Positions 50,486 through 59,466 of a stretch of 64,000 nt of DNA are shown here, piece after piece. Position numbers and translations under genes: made by a program. The first letter of the stretch is position 1; the number at the start of each line of letters is the position of its first letter. The stretch is from JACXTP01 sp963789555. GTDB lineage: Archaea > Thermoplasmatota > Thermoplasmata > Methanomassiliicoccales > UBA472. The stretch lies in the NCBI GenBank assembly GCA_963789555.1, contig CAWBKY010000005.1:1-64000 (forward strand), written 5' to 3'. Below the pieces are notes generated by a model. The model was given only the letters and a program-made list of their open reading frames with translations, did not search any database and had not been told where the DNA came from.

Positions 50486-51240
50486 GTGCTCGCCAAGCGC
50501 ATCATCCCCTGCCTGGACGTCAAGGAGGGCAAGGTGGTCAAGGGCGTCAAGTTCCTCAACCTGCAGGACGTGGGCGACCCTCCGGCCCTGGCCAGCGAGT
50601 ACGAGCGGCAAGGGGCGGACGAGATCGTCTTTCTCGATATCACCGCCAGCGCGGAATCCCGCAAGACCATGCTGCATGTGGTGGAACGGACCGCGGAGCG
50701 GCTCTTCGTGCCATTGACCGTCGGCGGGGGCATCCGCACCCGGGAGGAGATGCGCAACGCCCTCAACGCCGGAGCGGACAAGGTCTCCTTGAACACCGTG
50801 GCGGTGCAGCACCCGCACATCATCTCCGAGTGCGCCGAGGACTTCGGCAGCCAGTGCGTGGTCGTGGCCATCGACGCCAAAAGGGATGGCGACTCCTGGC
50901 GGGTCTATACCCACGGCGGTCGGAAGGCGACCGACCTGGACGCGGTGAAATGGGCGACGCAGGGCCCAGGAGCTGGGGGCAGGGGAGATACTGCTCACCA
51001 GCATGGACGCCGATGGCACCAAGGACGGGTACGACATCGAACTGACGAGCGGCGGTGGCCGATGCGGTCACCATCCCGGTCATAGCCTCCGGCGGCTGCG
51101 GCAACCTGGAGCACATCTATGAGGTGCTTTCCAGGACCAAGGCGGAGGCGGCCCTGGCCGCTTCGATATTCCATTACGGGCAGCACACGGTGCAGGAAGC
51201 GAAGGACTACCTGCGCCAGAGGGGGGTGCCGGTGAGATGA
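50486..51240 (+). CDS. hisF: Imidazole glycerol phosphate synthase, cyclase subunit, two frameshifts
   Basis: LAKRIIPCLDVKEGKVVKGVKF holds the catalytic Asp; ADEIVFLDITAS, PLTVGGGIRTREEMRNALNAGADKVSLNT, QCVVVAIDAKRDG, LLTSMDADGTKDGYD (second Asp) and PVIASGGCGNLEHIYEV follow. Extra bases near 50966 and 51051. GTG start at 50486, abutting hisB. Joined about 250 residues. Confidence 0.95.
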
Positions 51241-51842
51241 ACCCAGAGATGAGATTCAACGCGGAGGGCCTGATCCCGGCCATCGTGCAGGACGCCGCCA
51301 CCAACGAGGTGCTCATGATGGCCTACATGAACGAGGAGGCCTACCGCCTGACGGTGGAGACGGGCAAGGCCCACTACTGGTCCCGCTCCCGGGGCAAGCT
51401 CTGGCTGAAGGGCGAGACCTCCGGGCACTTCCAGCACGTGGTCTCCATGCAGCTGGACTGCGACCGGGACACCCTGCTCCTTCGGGTAAGGCAGGAGGGG
51501 GTGGCCTGCCACCTGGACCGCATGTCCTGCTTCGAGGAGGTGGTCTACGGAGACACCAGCGGCACCATGGCCATCGTCAACGAGCTGCAGCGCGTCATCC
51601 AGGACCGCAAGGCCAATCCCAAGGAGGGGTCGTACACCAACAAGCTCCTGACCGACGAGGACAAGAGGTTGAAGAAGTTGGTGGAGGAGGCGGCGGAGAC
51701 CGTCCTGGCGGCGAAGGGCAAGGACATGCAGGCCATGACCTGGGAGGTGGCCGACCTCATCTACCACCTGATGGTGGTGCTGGAGGCGGCGGAGCTGCCC
51801 ATGGAGGACGTATATAGGAAACTGGCGGAGAGGAGAAAATGA
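51237..51842 (+). CDS. hisIE: Fused phosphoribosyl-AMP cyclohydrolase / phosphoribosyl-ATP pyrophosphatase
   Basis: 201 residues. HisI domain: IPAIVQDAATNEVLMMAYMNEEAY, YWSRSRGKLWLKGETSGHFQHV, and the metal ligands in QLDCDRDTLLLRVRQEGVACH. HisE domain: GSYTNKLLTDEDKRLKKLVEEAAETVLAAKGKD and EVADLIYHLMVVL. Both enzymes, steps 2 and 3, are in one chain, an arrangement more common in bacteria than in archaea. Intact; overlaps both neighbours. Confidence 0.96.
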   Translation: MNPEMRFNAEGLIPAIVQDAATNEVLMMAYMNEEAYRLTVETGKAHYWSRSRGKLWLKGETSGHFQHVVSMQLDCDRDTLLLRVRQEGVACHLDRMSCFEEVVYGDTSGTMAIVNELQRVIQDRKANPKEGSYTNKLLTDEDKRLKKLVEEAAETVLAAKGKDMQAMTWEVADLIYHLMVVLEAAELPMEDVYRKLAERRK

Positions 51843-52495
51843 GGGTCGATCTGCACACTCACACGTTGTTGAGCGACGGCGAGCTGCTCCCCATGGAGCT
51901 GGCCCGCCGAGCGTTCGTATTAGGGCACAAGGCGCTGGCCTTCACGGACCATGTGGCCCTCTCCACCTTGGAGAGGGTCATCAACGAGGCGCGTCTGGAC
52001 GCGGAACTGGCCGATGCCTGGGGACTGCAGGTGCTGGTGGGCGTGGAGATCACCCACGTCCCAGCGTCCAAGATGGACATGGTGATCTCACGGGCCAGGA
52101 AACTGGGGGCGGAGATAGTGGTCATCCACGGTGAGACCATTAGCGAGCCGGTGGAGAAAGGGACGAACCGGGCGGCGGTGCTCAACCCCGAGGTGGACAT
52201 CCTCGCCCATCCCGGCTTCATCACCGAGGAGGAGGTGGAGATGGCCAAGCGCAACGATGTCTATTTGGAGATCACCTCCCGGGCATCGCATTGCAAGACC
52301 AACGGCCACGTCGCGGCCCTGGCCAAGAGGGTGGGGGCCAAGATGGTGGTCAACTCCGACGCCCATGCCCCATCGGACCTGATCGACACCGGGACGGCGC
52401 TGTCCATCGCCGCCGCCGCGGGCCTGAGCAAGGCGGAGGCGGAAAGGGCGGTCCTGGTCAATCCCTACGAAATAATCAAGAAGAGGAGATCCTGA
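51839..52495 (+). CDS. PHP-domain phosphatase, probable histidinol-phosphate phosphatase
   Basis: 218 residues. PHP metal ligands: VDLHTHTLLSDGELLPMELARRA, AFTDHV, VGVEITHV, VVIHGETI, DILAHPG, and VVNSDAHAPSDL. Small PHP proteins include histidinol phosphatases of the HisK type, and this one is co-transcribed with the his genes (ATG overlaps the hisIE stop), while no other histidinol phosphatase is present. Assignment to that step is inference from context. Intact. Confidence 0.85.
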   Translation: MRVDLHTHTLLSDGELLPMELARRAFVLGHKALAFTDHVALSTLERVINEARLDAELADAWGLQVLVGVEITHVPASKMDMVISRARKLGAEIVVIHGETISEPVEKGTNRAAVLNPEVDILAHPGFITEEEVEMAKRNDVYLEITSRASHCKTNGHVAALAKRVGAKMVVNSDAHAPSDLIDTGTALSIAAAAGLSKAEAERAVLVNPYEIIKKRRS

Positions 52496-53865
52496 ATGAG
52501 AGTGCTGAAGTTCGGGGGAAGTTCGCTCAAGACGGGCGAGTCCATGCTTGACGTCGGTCACATCATCGCGGCCGACCAGGAGCGAAAGGTAGTGGTGGTG
52601 AGCGCGGTCAGCGGCGTCACCGAGTCGCTCATCCAGTTCGTCTCATCACAACGGAAGGAGAACGAGGTGAAGGACTTCATCAAAGGGGTCCGGGACCTGC
52701 ATGTCCGATTGCTTCAGCGATGCGGTAAAGGACGAGGGCATACGTCAACAGGGCATCGAGCGGGTGGAGCGCAAGCTGGTCAAGCTGGAGCGCACCCTTT
52801 ACGGCGTGATGTACCTGGAGGAGGTCACGCCCCGCACCAAGGACTTCGTGCAATGCTACGGGGAGAGGCTCAGCGTCATCGTGGTCTCGGCCATGCTCAA
52901 CGACCTGGGGGTCAAGGCGGTGCCAGTGGACGCCGACGAGCTGGGCATCATCACCGACGGCACCTTCGGGGCCGCGGTCGCCGACCTGGACGCCACCCGC
53001 TGGAGCATCGTTCCCAAGGTGCAGGAGATGTTCTACAAGCGGGAGATGCCCATCGTCACCGGGTTCTTCGGCGTTAGCCCGGACGGGTTCGGTCACGGTC
53101 TTCGGCCGCAACGGTTCCGACTACTCGGCCGCGGCCATCGCCAACGCCCTGGACGCCAAGGTCCTGGAGATCTGGAAGGATGTGGACGGGTTCATGACCG
53201 TGGACCCCAAGATCGTTCCCAGCGCCGTGCCCATCAAGACCCTGTCCTATGAGGAGGCGGCCGAGCTTGCCTACTTCGGCGCCAAGGTCCTCCATCCCAT
53301 GACGGTGGAGCCGGCCAAGGCCAAGAACATCATCATCAAGGTCAAGAACGTCTTCAACCCGGAGGCCGAGGGCACCACCATCCAGCAGAAGGGGGACGAC
53401 ACCAAAGGATGCATCAAGAGCATCTCCTGCATGAGGGACCTGGCCATAGTCAAGGTCTTCGGGGAGGACGCAGGATATCGCACCGGCGTCATGTCGGTGA
53501 TATCGCAACGTTTGAGCGACGCGGACGTCAACATCTATTCCGCGGTCACGTCCCAGACCTGCATCGCCATGCTGGTCAACAAGAAGGACCTGGCCTTGGC
53601 CAAGAAGGAGCTGGACGAGATCAAGGAGGGATTCATCTCCAAGATCGAGACCCACGAGGACCTGGCCTTGGTCTGCATCGTGGGCGAGGGGCTGGGATTC
53701 AGCAAGGGCATCGCCTCCCGCGTCTTCAACGCGGTGGCCAAGGAAGGGGCCAGCATCGGCCTGATATCCGCCGGCGCATCGTTGGTGGCGTATCACTTCA
53801 CGGTCGACAAGAAGGACCTGGAAAGGGTGACCAGGGCGGTCCATCAGGAGTTCTTCGGGTGCTGA
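52496..53865 (+). CDS. lysC: Aspartate kinase, two frameshifts
   Basis: Phosphorylates aspartate, the first step to aspartate semialdehyde. MRVLKFGGSSLKTGESM (ATP site), VVVVSAVSGVTESL, YGERLSVIVVSAMLNDLG, FGRNGSDYSAAAIANALDAKVLEIWKDVDGFMTVDPKIV and two ACT domains towards the C-terminus (FSKGIASRVFNAVAKEGASIGLISAGAS). Extra bases lie near 52701 (a C before ATG) and 53090. Joined about 455 residues. Starts right after the PHP stop. Confidence 0.94.
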
Positions 53866-53867
53866 GC

Positions 53868-54711
53868 ATGAGGACCAAGGTGGCGTTCCAAGGGGTGCAT
53901 GGCGCATATAGCGAGGACGCCATCCTGCAATACTTCGGGCCAGATGTGGAGACCGTGCCCTGCGCCGAGTTCCGCGACCTGTTCCATGCGGTGGACCGGG
54001 GGCTGGCCTCCATGGGCGTCCTGCCGGTGGAGAACTCCATCGAGGGGAGCGTCACCGTGGCGAACGACCTGCTCCTGGAATCGGACCTGAGCGTGGTGGG
54101 GGAGGTGCTGGTCTGGGTGCGCCATTGCCTCATCGGCCATCCGGACGCTGAGCTGACCGACGTGCAGAAGGTCTACAGCCATCCGCAGGCGCTCGGCCAG
54201 TGCCGCAACTACCTCTCCAAGCACCCCAAGTGGGAGAAGATACCCGCCTTCGACACCGCGGGCAGCGTGCGCATGATCAAGGAGAGAGGGTCTGAGGGAG
54301 GAGGCGGCCATCGCCTCGCGCCGGGCCGCCGAGTTCTATGGGATGAAGGTGCTCAAGGAGGACATCCAGAACACGACCCAGAACTATACCCGCTTCTTCG
54401 TCCTGGACAAGAACCCGCCGCACAATGTGGCAGGGGACAAGACCTCGCTGGCCTTCACCACCAAGAACGTCCCGGGCGCGTTGCACAAATGCATCGGGGC
54501 CTTCTCCGACCATGGGGTGAACATCACCAAGCTGGAATCCAGGCCGCGGCGGGAGAGGATGTGGGAGTATGTCTTCTATGTCGACATCGACGGGCATATC
54601 TCCGAGCCGCAGGTGAAGGAGGCGTTGATCGATCTGATGCGCAAGGCCTCCTTCGTGAAGATCTTCGGTTCCTACACCCGGGCACAGCTCCCTGAGGAGG
54701 TCGCAGTTTAG
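53868..54711 (+). CDS. pheA: Prephenate dehydratase with ACT domain, one frameshift
   Basis: Converts prephenate to phenylpyruvate. VAFQGVHGAYSEDAILQYFG, MGVLPVENSIEGSVTVANDLLLES, VYSHPQALGQCRNYLSKH, after one extra base near 54292 EAAIASRRAAEFYGMKVLKEDIQNTTQNYTRFFVL (substrate Thr-Arg), then the ACT domain FTTKNVPGALHKCIGAFSDHGVNITKLESRPRRE, which senses phenylalanine. Joined about 280 residues. Last gene of the amino acid cluster. Confidence 0.95.
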
Positions 54712-54728
54712 AGCTTACGGCATTGATC

Positions 54729-55509
54729 TCAGGTCTTGATCAGACCAAGGTCCTTGGCGATCTGGACATATTTCTCCCTGGAGTAGATGTTGAATCGTTC
54801 GCAATAACGTTCGTGGTTCTTCGAAGAGAGGGCATACATGTGAGTGCTGCGGATCTGGTCCTCATCATTAACCAGCTTGACCTGGGAACGTCGCTCCTGC
54901 ATCGCCTCGATCTTGTCATCAATGTCCTGGGTGATGTCCACCAAGGTATCCGGACGGCTCACCCCCTCGAAGGAGTATCCGAAGCATCGTGTATGGTAGG
55001 GGTAGTTCTCCAGTGCTTTGCCACCATTGATGCCGTCCTCATATAATCGACACGCGACTCGACGTAGCAGGGCACAAAAATTAATCTGGCTCATAGTTAT
55101 AGATGATCTCCTTGACGGCTTTGATAGGTGTCTTGATCACATTTCACCTCGTTATGGTTGGGATTGATCATCTCCGAATCGAAGCAACGGAGCGTGCGCA
55201 AGGCCACATCGGTCTCACCCTTGTCCATGTGGACCAGGCCCTTGGAGCAACTGGCGTTGCATTTATGCGCCGCGCCGGTCATATAAGCGACCTTGACATG
55301 GGCCCCGCTCTTGCCCAGATGGCACATCGCCCCGCCGCATCCCATGATCTCATCGTCCACATGTGGCACCAGGACCAGAGCCCTGGTGTTCGACCCTACC
55401 TCCAGATGGTTCGAATAATGGGCTGGCCGGGGGCCTGATAGTCCGGGTGATAACTGCACCCTTTCCTAGGCGTGACCCCCTCACCCTCCGTATGAATTCG
55501 CTCTGCCAT
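54729..55509 (-). CDS. PIG-L/LmbE-family deacetylase, copy 1, several frameshifts
   Basis: Zinc-dependent N-acetylglucosaminyl deacetylase-like fold. The metal motif is VLVPHVDDEIMGCGGAMCHLGKSGA, then DVALRTLRCFDSEMINP, and in other frames EPD-IFVPCYVESRVDYMRTAS, KALENYPYHTRCFGYSFEGVS and the C-terminus EKYVQIAKDLG. Closely similar to copy 2 upstream. At least four frame changes, some of them missing bases, so unlike other genes here this copy may truly be decaying. Start ATG 55509 (MAERIHTEG) is inferred. Confidence 0.75.
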
Positions 55510-55640
55510 TTTCTCATTGCCCCGTGTCAATTTATATCATGATTACTTTCATTATGTCGATATTTAATGACGTTGTTAATGCTGGAACACAATTCCTGAA
55601 ACTTCGTAAATTCACGAATGATAATTGATTGAGGTTTGGA

Positions 55641-56425
55641 TCATACGATCAGTGTCCGAGTAAACCCAAGGTCCCTAGCCATACCGACGTAGGAATTTCC
55701 TTGTGATAGCGGTTGAAGCGCTCGCAGTACCTGTCGCATGGTCCGGGTGGAGTAGCTGAAGAGGTGCATGGACCGGATGTTCTCCTCATCGTCCACCACC
55801 TTGCGCTGGGTGTGGCGTTCCTTCATGGCCTCTATCTTGTCCTCGATGGTGAGGGTGATGTCCACCAGGGCGTTCGGCCCCCGCACACCTTCGAACGAGT
55901 AGCAATAGCACTCCGCGTTGTAGGGATAGTTCTCCAGGGCCTTGGCGGCCATGGCGGCCGTCTTGATGTAATCGGGCCTGGACTCATCGAAGCACGGCAC
56001 GAACACCACGTCCGGTTCGTATTGGTTCATAATATTGGACAGCTTGGTCAAGCTCTGGTCATCGCACCGCACTGTCCTGAGCTCCGGGTCGATCAGCTCC
56101 GAATCGAAGCAATGGAGGGTGCGCAATGCCACGTCCGTCTCCCCCCGGTCCATCCTGGTCAAGATGGGTGGTGCATCCCTTGTTATGCTCATGGGCTGAA
56201 CCGCTCATGTATACCACTTTCATATGGGCGCCGCGCTTGCCGATGCGGCACATCGTCCCCCCGCATCCCATGATCTCGTCGTCAACGTGAGGGACCAACA
56301 CCAATGCCCTGGTGTTAGATCCCACCTCCAGTCGATCGAACGTTGGAAAGATGGGAAGGGGGCAGAGTTCCAGGGAAGATGCATCTCTTCGCCGCCTGGA
56401 ACGCCTCTAGGTTGACTTTTTCCAT
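55641..56425 (-). CDS. PIG-L/LmbE-family deacetylase, copy 2, two frameshifts
   Basis: About 260 residues from MEKVNLEAFQAAKRCIFPG at ATG 56425, preceded by a GGGGAGG ribosome binding site. After extra bases near 56345 and 56165 it reads VGSNTRALVLVPHVDDEIMGCGGTMC, RGETDVALRTLHCFDSELIDP, YEPDVVFVPCFDESRPDYIKTAAMAAKALENYPYNAECYCYSFEGV and MARDLGFTRTL. Likely removes an acetyl group from a sugar or thiol conjugate; the substrate is unknown. Tandem paralogue of copy 1. Confidence 0.82.
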
Positions 56426-56449
56426 TTCAATACCTCCCCTGTGATATTA

Positions 56450-56468
56450 CAGGTAAATGTTTTACCTG
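56450..56468. promoter_or_regulatory. Perfect inverted repeat, candidate operator of LmbE copy 2
   Basis: CAGGTAAA-TGT-TTTACCTG, two perfect 8-base arms with a 3-base spacer. It lies 25 bases before ATG 56425 and directly after a TATA-like TTTAATATAC on the minus strand (56474-56483), so it would cover the transcription start. A second inverted repeat (ATTGCA-TATG-TGCAAT, 56485-56500) lies just upstream. Confidence 0.6.
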
Positions 56469-56568
56469 GGGTGTATATTAAACAATTGCATATGTGCAAT
56501 AATCCATCCTAGACTTCAATATTTAAAACAGGGAAATGGTTTGAATAGATGGAACTGATCATTCAGCC

Positions 56569-57108
56569 TCAATCCAATTTCTTCAGTATCGGACCGGCGG
56601 TGCGGAACTCCCCATCCCAGAACAGCAGCGCCTTGGTCCGGTCATAGTTAACGGCCGCATCGGTGTGCACCACCTTCGCCAGGTACCAGGTGTGGTCCCC
56701 CTTCTCGAAGGACTCGAGCTTCTTGCACTCCATGTTGATGAGGCACTCCTCGATCTTGGGGGAGCTGATGCGCTTGCTTGGGACGGGGGTCAGACCGGCC
56801 TCCTTGAACTTGTCGATGTTCTTTCCCGACTTCTGGCCACATAGGACCACCGCGTCCAGCAGGTCCTTGCCTGGGACGTTGATGGTGAAATTGTCATACT
56901 CCTCCAAGAATTTGTATGATTGTCTGGACGTCATCACCGCAATGCCTATGATGGGGGGTTTCAGAGAGAACAGATTGAACATGCCTATGGTCACGATGTT
57001 CCTTTCCTTGCCTTCCTTGTCCCCCACGGCCACCAAAAGTACCGGTGAAGGGGGAAGCATCTGAATCGCATCCATGTGCTGGACATCTACCTTTTCGATC
57101 TCTACCAT
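56569..57108 (-). CDS. Flavin reductase-like FMN-binding protein, copy A
   Basis: 179 residues with the split-barrel FMN fold: PPSPVLLVAVGDKEGKERNIVTIGMFNLFSLKPPIIGIAV, then SYKFLEEYDNFTINVPGKDLLDAVVLCGQKSGKNIDKFKEAGL and DHTWYLAKVVHTDAA. The CGQxSGxxxDKF segment is shared with ferric/flavoredoxin-type proteins of anaerobes. Together with copy B it forms a tandem pair on one strand. Likely an electron carrier or flavin reductase; partner not known. Intact. Confidence 0.9.
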   Translation of the reverse strand: MVEIEKVDVQHMDAIQMLPPSPVLLVAVGDKEGKERNIVTIGMFNLFSLKPPIIGIAVMTSRQSYKFLEEYDNFTINVPGKDLLDAVVLCGQKSGKNIDKFKEAGLTPVPSKRISSPKIEECLINMECKKLESFEKGDHTWYLAKVVHTDAAVNYDRTKALLFWDGEFRTAGPILKKLD

Positions 57109-57187
57109 ACGTTACACCGAGGAACGATTGGCAACCATCAGGTAATAAATCTTTTTAACGACATTGACTGAAAAATGACGGACTCGC

Positions 57188-57727
57188 TCAACGCCGTCTG
57201 ATGATGTCGCCGATGACCCGGAACTCGCCGGCCCAATACATCAAAGCCCTTTCCCGGTCCACGCAGTTCTCCATCTCCGCATGGACGACCTCGCCGAGGA
57301 ACCAGCCATGATCGCCAGCGTCCAACTTGTTGACCTTCCTGCATTCCAAGTTGACCATGCAGTCCTGGATGATGGGGGCGTTGATCTTCTTTCCCTTGAC
57401 CATGCTGAGACCGCATTCCTCGAACTTGTTGATGTCCCGGCCTGATTTCTGGCCACAGTATAGGACCTCCTCCACCAGCTCCTTGCCCGGAACGTTGATG
57501 GAGAATTCGGGGCTCTGGTCGAAGAGGTTGTAGCTGTAGCGTGATGGTGAGACCCCGATGCCGAGCACGGGTGGGTTGAAGGAGAACATGTGCACGAGGA
57601 CGATGGTGATGACGTTGCACTTCCCTCCGTTATCAGGGTCCCCGACCGCTGCAAGTACCACTGGATAGGCTGGGAAGGCCCGACAGGCCCAAATCGGATT
57701 GACCTCGCTCTTCTGACCCATAGCCAA
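57188..57727 (-). CDS. Flavin reductase-like FMN-binding protein, copy B
   Basis: 179 residues, a clear paralogue of copy A: AYPVVLAAVGDPDNGGKCNVITIVLVHMFSFNPPVLGIGVSPSRYSYNLFDQSPEFSINVPGKELVEEVLYCGQKSGRDINKFEECGL, then DHGWFLGEVVHAE. Starts at ATG 57727 or 57721. The 79-base gap before copy A contains an A/T-rich stretch, so each may have its own promoter. Intact. Confidence 0.9.
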   Translation of the reverse strand: MAMGQKSEVNPIWACRAFPAYPVVLAAVGDPDNGGKCNVITIVLVHMFSFNPPVLGIGVSPSRYSYNLFDQSPEFSINVPGKELVEEVLYCGQKSGRDINKFEECGLSMVKGKKINAPIIQDCMVNLECRKVNKLDAGDHGWFLGEVVHAEMENCVDRERALMYWAGEFRVIGDIIRRR

Positions 57728-57764
57728 TAACGGCTCACCATTAAGGCATACTCAAAATAATACT

Positions 57765-57790
57765 TTCGAATTTATTTCTTGAAATTCGAA
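57765..57790. promoter_or_regulatory. Inverted repeat between flavin reductase and MTA phosphorylase genes
   Basis: TTCGAATTT-(8 bases)-AAATTCGAA, perfect 9-base arms in the A/T-rich divergent region. It lies 38 bases before the start of copy B and 108 before the phosphorylase, so an operator for copy B is more likely. Confidence 0.45.
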
Positions 57791-57898
57791 GGATTGTCTC
57801 ATGAAAATATTGTCTATTGTTAAATCATAACCGGCTCGAATCGGTCTGAACCAGGGATGAGATTTAAATGGACCACTGACAATGCCGAGCCGATCATA

Positions 57899-58684
57899 AT
57901 GAAGGCCAGGATAGGAATCATCGGTGGGACGGGGGTTTACGACCCGAAGATGTTCGAGTTAAAGGAGACGGTACGTCCCTTCACCCCGTACGGGCCTCCA
58001 TCCGACGACATCCAGATAGGGACCATGGAAGGCGTGGATGTGGCCTTCCTCCCTCGCCATGGCAAGGGGCATGTCTACCCGCCGCACAAGGTGAACTACA
58101 AGGCCAACATCTGGGCCTTGAAGGATGTGGGGGTGGACCGCATCATCTCCCCCTGCGCCGTCGGGTCCTTGCAGGAGGAGTACGAACCGGGAGAGATCGT
58201 CATCGTCGACCAGTTCATCGACATGACCAAGAACCGGGCCTACTCGTTCTATGACGGCCCTAAGACCGTCCACATATCCATGGCCGACCCCTTCTGCCCG
58301 GAGATGAGCTCCATATTCATCAAGGAGGCCAAGCGCAAGAAGGTGCCAGTGCATGACAAGGGCACCTATGTTTGCATCGAGGGGCCTCGCTTCAGCACCA
58401 GGGCGGAGTCGCAGATGTACAGGGCGTTCGCCGACATCATCGGCATGACCCTCGTGCCAGAGTGCCAGCTGGCCCGGGAGATGGAGATGTGCTACTGCAG
58501 CCTGGCCATGATCACCGATTACGATGTCTGGGCGGACCACCCGGTGGACACCGCCTCCATCTTGCGGACCATGGCCGAGAACGTGGACAAGATCCGGACC
58601 CTGATCGAGGCGGCGTTGCCAAAGATACCGGCGGTACGAAAGAAGTGCCCATGCCCGGACTCATTGAAGGCGGCCGGGGCTTGA
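57899..58684 (+). CDS. mtnP: S-methyl-5'-thioadenosine phosphorylase
   Basis: 261 residues. Phosphorolysis of methylthioadenosine to adenine and 5-methylthioribose 1-phosphate, salvaging the by-product of polyamine synthesis. IGIIGGTGVYDP, the phosphate site FLPRHGKGHVYPPHKVNYKANIWALK, EGPRFSTRAESQMYR and MITDYDVWAD (nucleoside site) are all present. Start ATG 57899; ATG 57857 is further upstream. The genome's agmatine-putrescine genes at 5.8 kb give a source of methylthioadenosine if spermidine is made. Intact. Confidence 0.94.
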   Translation: MKARIGIIGGTGVYDPKMFELKETVRPFTPYGPPSDDIQIGTMEGVDVAFLPRHGKGHVYPPHKVNYKANIWALKDVGVDRIISPCAVGSLQEEYEPGEIVIVDQFIDMTKNRAYSFYDGPKTVHISMADPFCPEMSSIFIKEAKRKKVPVHDKGTYVCIEGPRFSTRAESQMYRAFADIIGMTLVPECQLAREMEMCYCSLAMITDYDVWADHPVDTASILRTMAENVDKIRTLIEAALPKIPAVRKKCPCPDSLKAAGA

Positions 58685-58691
58685 TCACCCC

Positions 58692-59150
58692 TTAAGCCTT
58701 GCTTAGTTCCTCGACCACCTTGAAGGACTCGTCGATGTGATGGGTCGCCTGGGACTGGGACGAGAACACGTGCCTCACCACTCCCTGCTTGTCGATGACA
58801 TAGGTGACCCTACCCGGCAAGAAAAGGTCCAATGCCCCATAGGCCTTTCTAACCTTCTGGTCTGGATCGCTGAGGAGGCGGAAGGGCAGCTTGTACTTGG
58901 CGGCGAACTCGGCATGGGACCTCTGGTCGTCGGAGCTTATGCCAACCACCTCGGCCCCCATTTGGATGAACTGCTCATAGCGGTCCCGGAAAGCGCAGGC
59001 CTCCTTGAGACATCCCGGGGTGTCATCCTTGGGGTAGAAGTACACCACGATGACCTTCTTGCCCAGATGGTCTTCCATCTTCCATCGCTCCCCATCCTGG
59101 TCCATGAGCTCGAAGGTCGGGGCCTTATCGCCTGTCCTTATCCTCGACAA
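58692..59150 (-). CDS. bcp: Thiol peroxidase, Bcp/PrxQ type
   Basis: 152 residues. Peroxidatic and resolving cysteines five residues apart in FYPKDDTPGCLKEACAFRD, the atypical 2-Cys Bcp arrangement. GDKAPTFELMDQDG at the N-terminus and FLPGRVTYVIDKQGVV later are typical. TTG at 59150 is the only possible start because an in-frame TGA precedes it. Reduces hydrogen and organic peroxides. Intact. Confidence 0.94.
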   Translation of the reverse strand: MSRIRTGDKAPTFELMDQDGERWKMEDHLGKKVIVVYFYPKDDTPGCLKEACAFRDRYEQFIQMGAEVVGISSDDQRSHAEFAAKYKLPFRLLSDPDQKVRKAYGALDLFLPGRVTYVIDKQGVVRHVFSSQSQATHHIDESFKVVEELSKA

Positions 59151-59205
59151 ACATCATCACCGTGACATGGTGGTAGCTTTTCCCTAATAATCCTTCTGGC
59201 CGATC

Positions 59206-59466
59206 ATGCGACCCAAAGTTTTTCAGATGTTAAGACATCTCAATAGAGCGAGTTCGATGTCCTGTTACCTCAGACATCTCAATGACGTCCTCAGAGAGGC
59301 GGGGATCGACCCTGAAAAGATGGACCGGAAAGAGGTGGACCGGGCCATCCACCGCGTGGTGGGCGTTGATTACAAACATTGCCCGGACACCTGGAAGGCC
59401 GTCAAAGCAGAGCTTGATCGGGACAGGGAGGACTTCATCCGCCGATTGACGGAGGAGCTTGGTTGA
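59206..59466 (+). CDS. Small conserved-looking protein, 86 residues
   Basis: Not recognised. Helical and charged: SMSCYLRHLNDVLREAGIDPEKMDRKEVDRAIHRVVGVDYKHCPDTWKAVKAEL. One or two cysteines (SC, KHC) are present but no classical metal motif. It may start at ATG 59206 or 59257 (MSCYLRHL), the latter being more like a compact domain. Its stop touches the end of the convergent gcvH gene. Confidence 0.6.
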   Translation: MRPKVFQMLRHLNRASSMSCYLRHLNDVLREAGIDPEKMDRKEVDRAIHRVVGVDYKHCPDTWKAVKAELDRDREDFIRRLTEELG

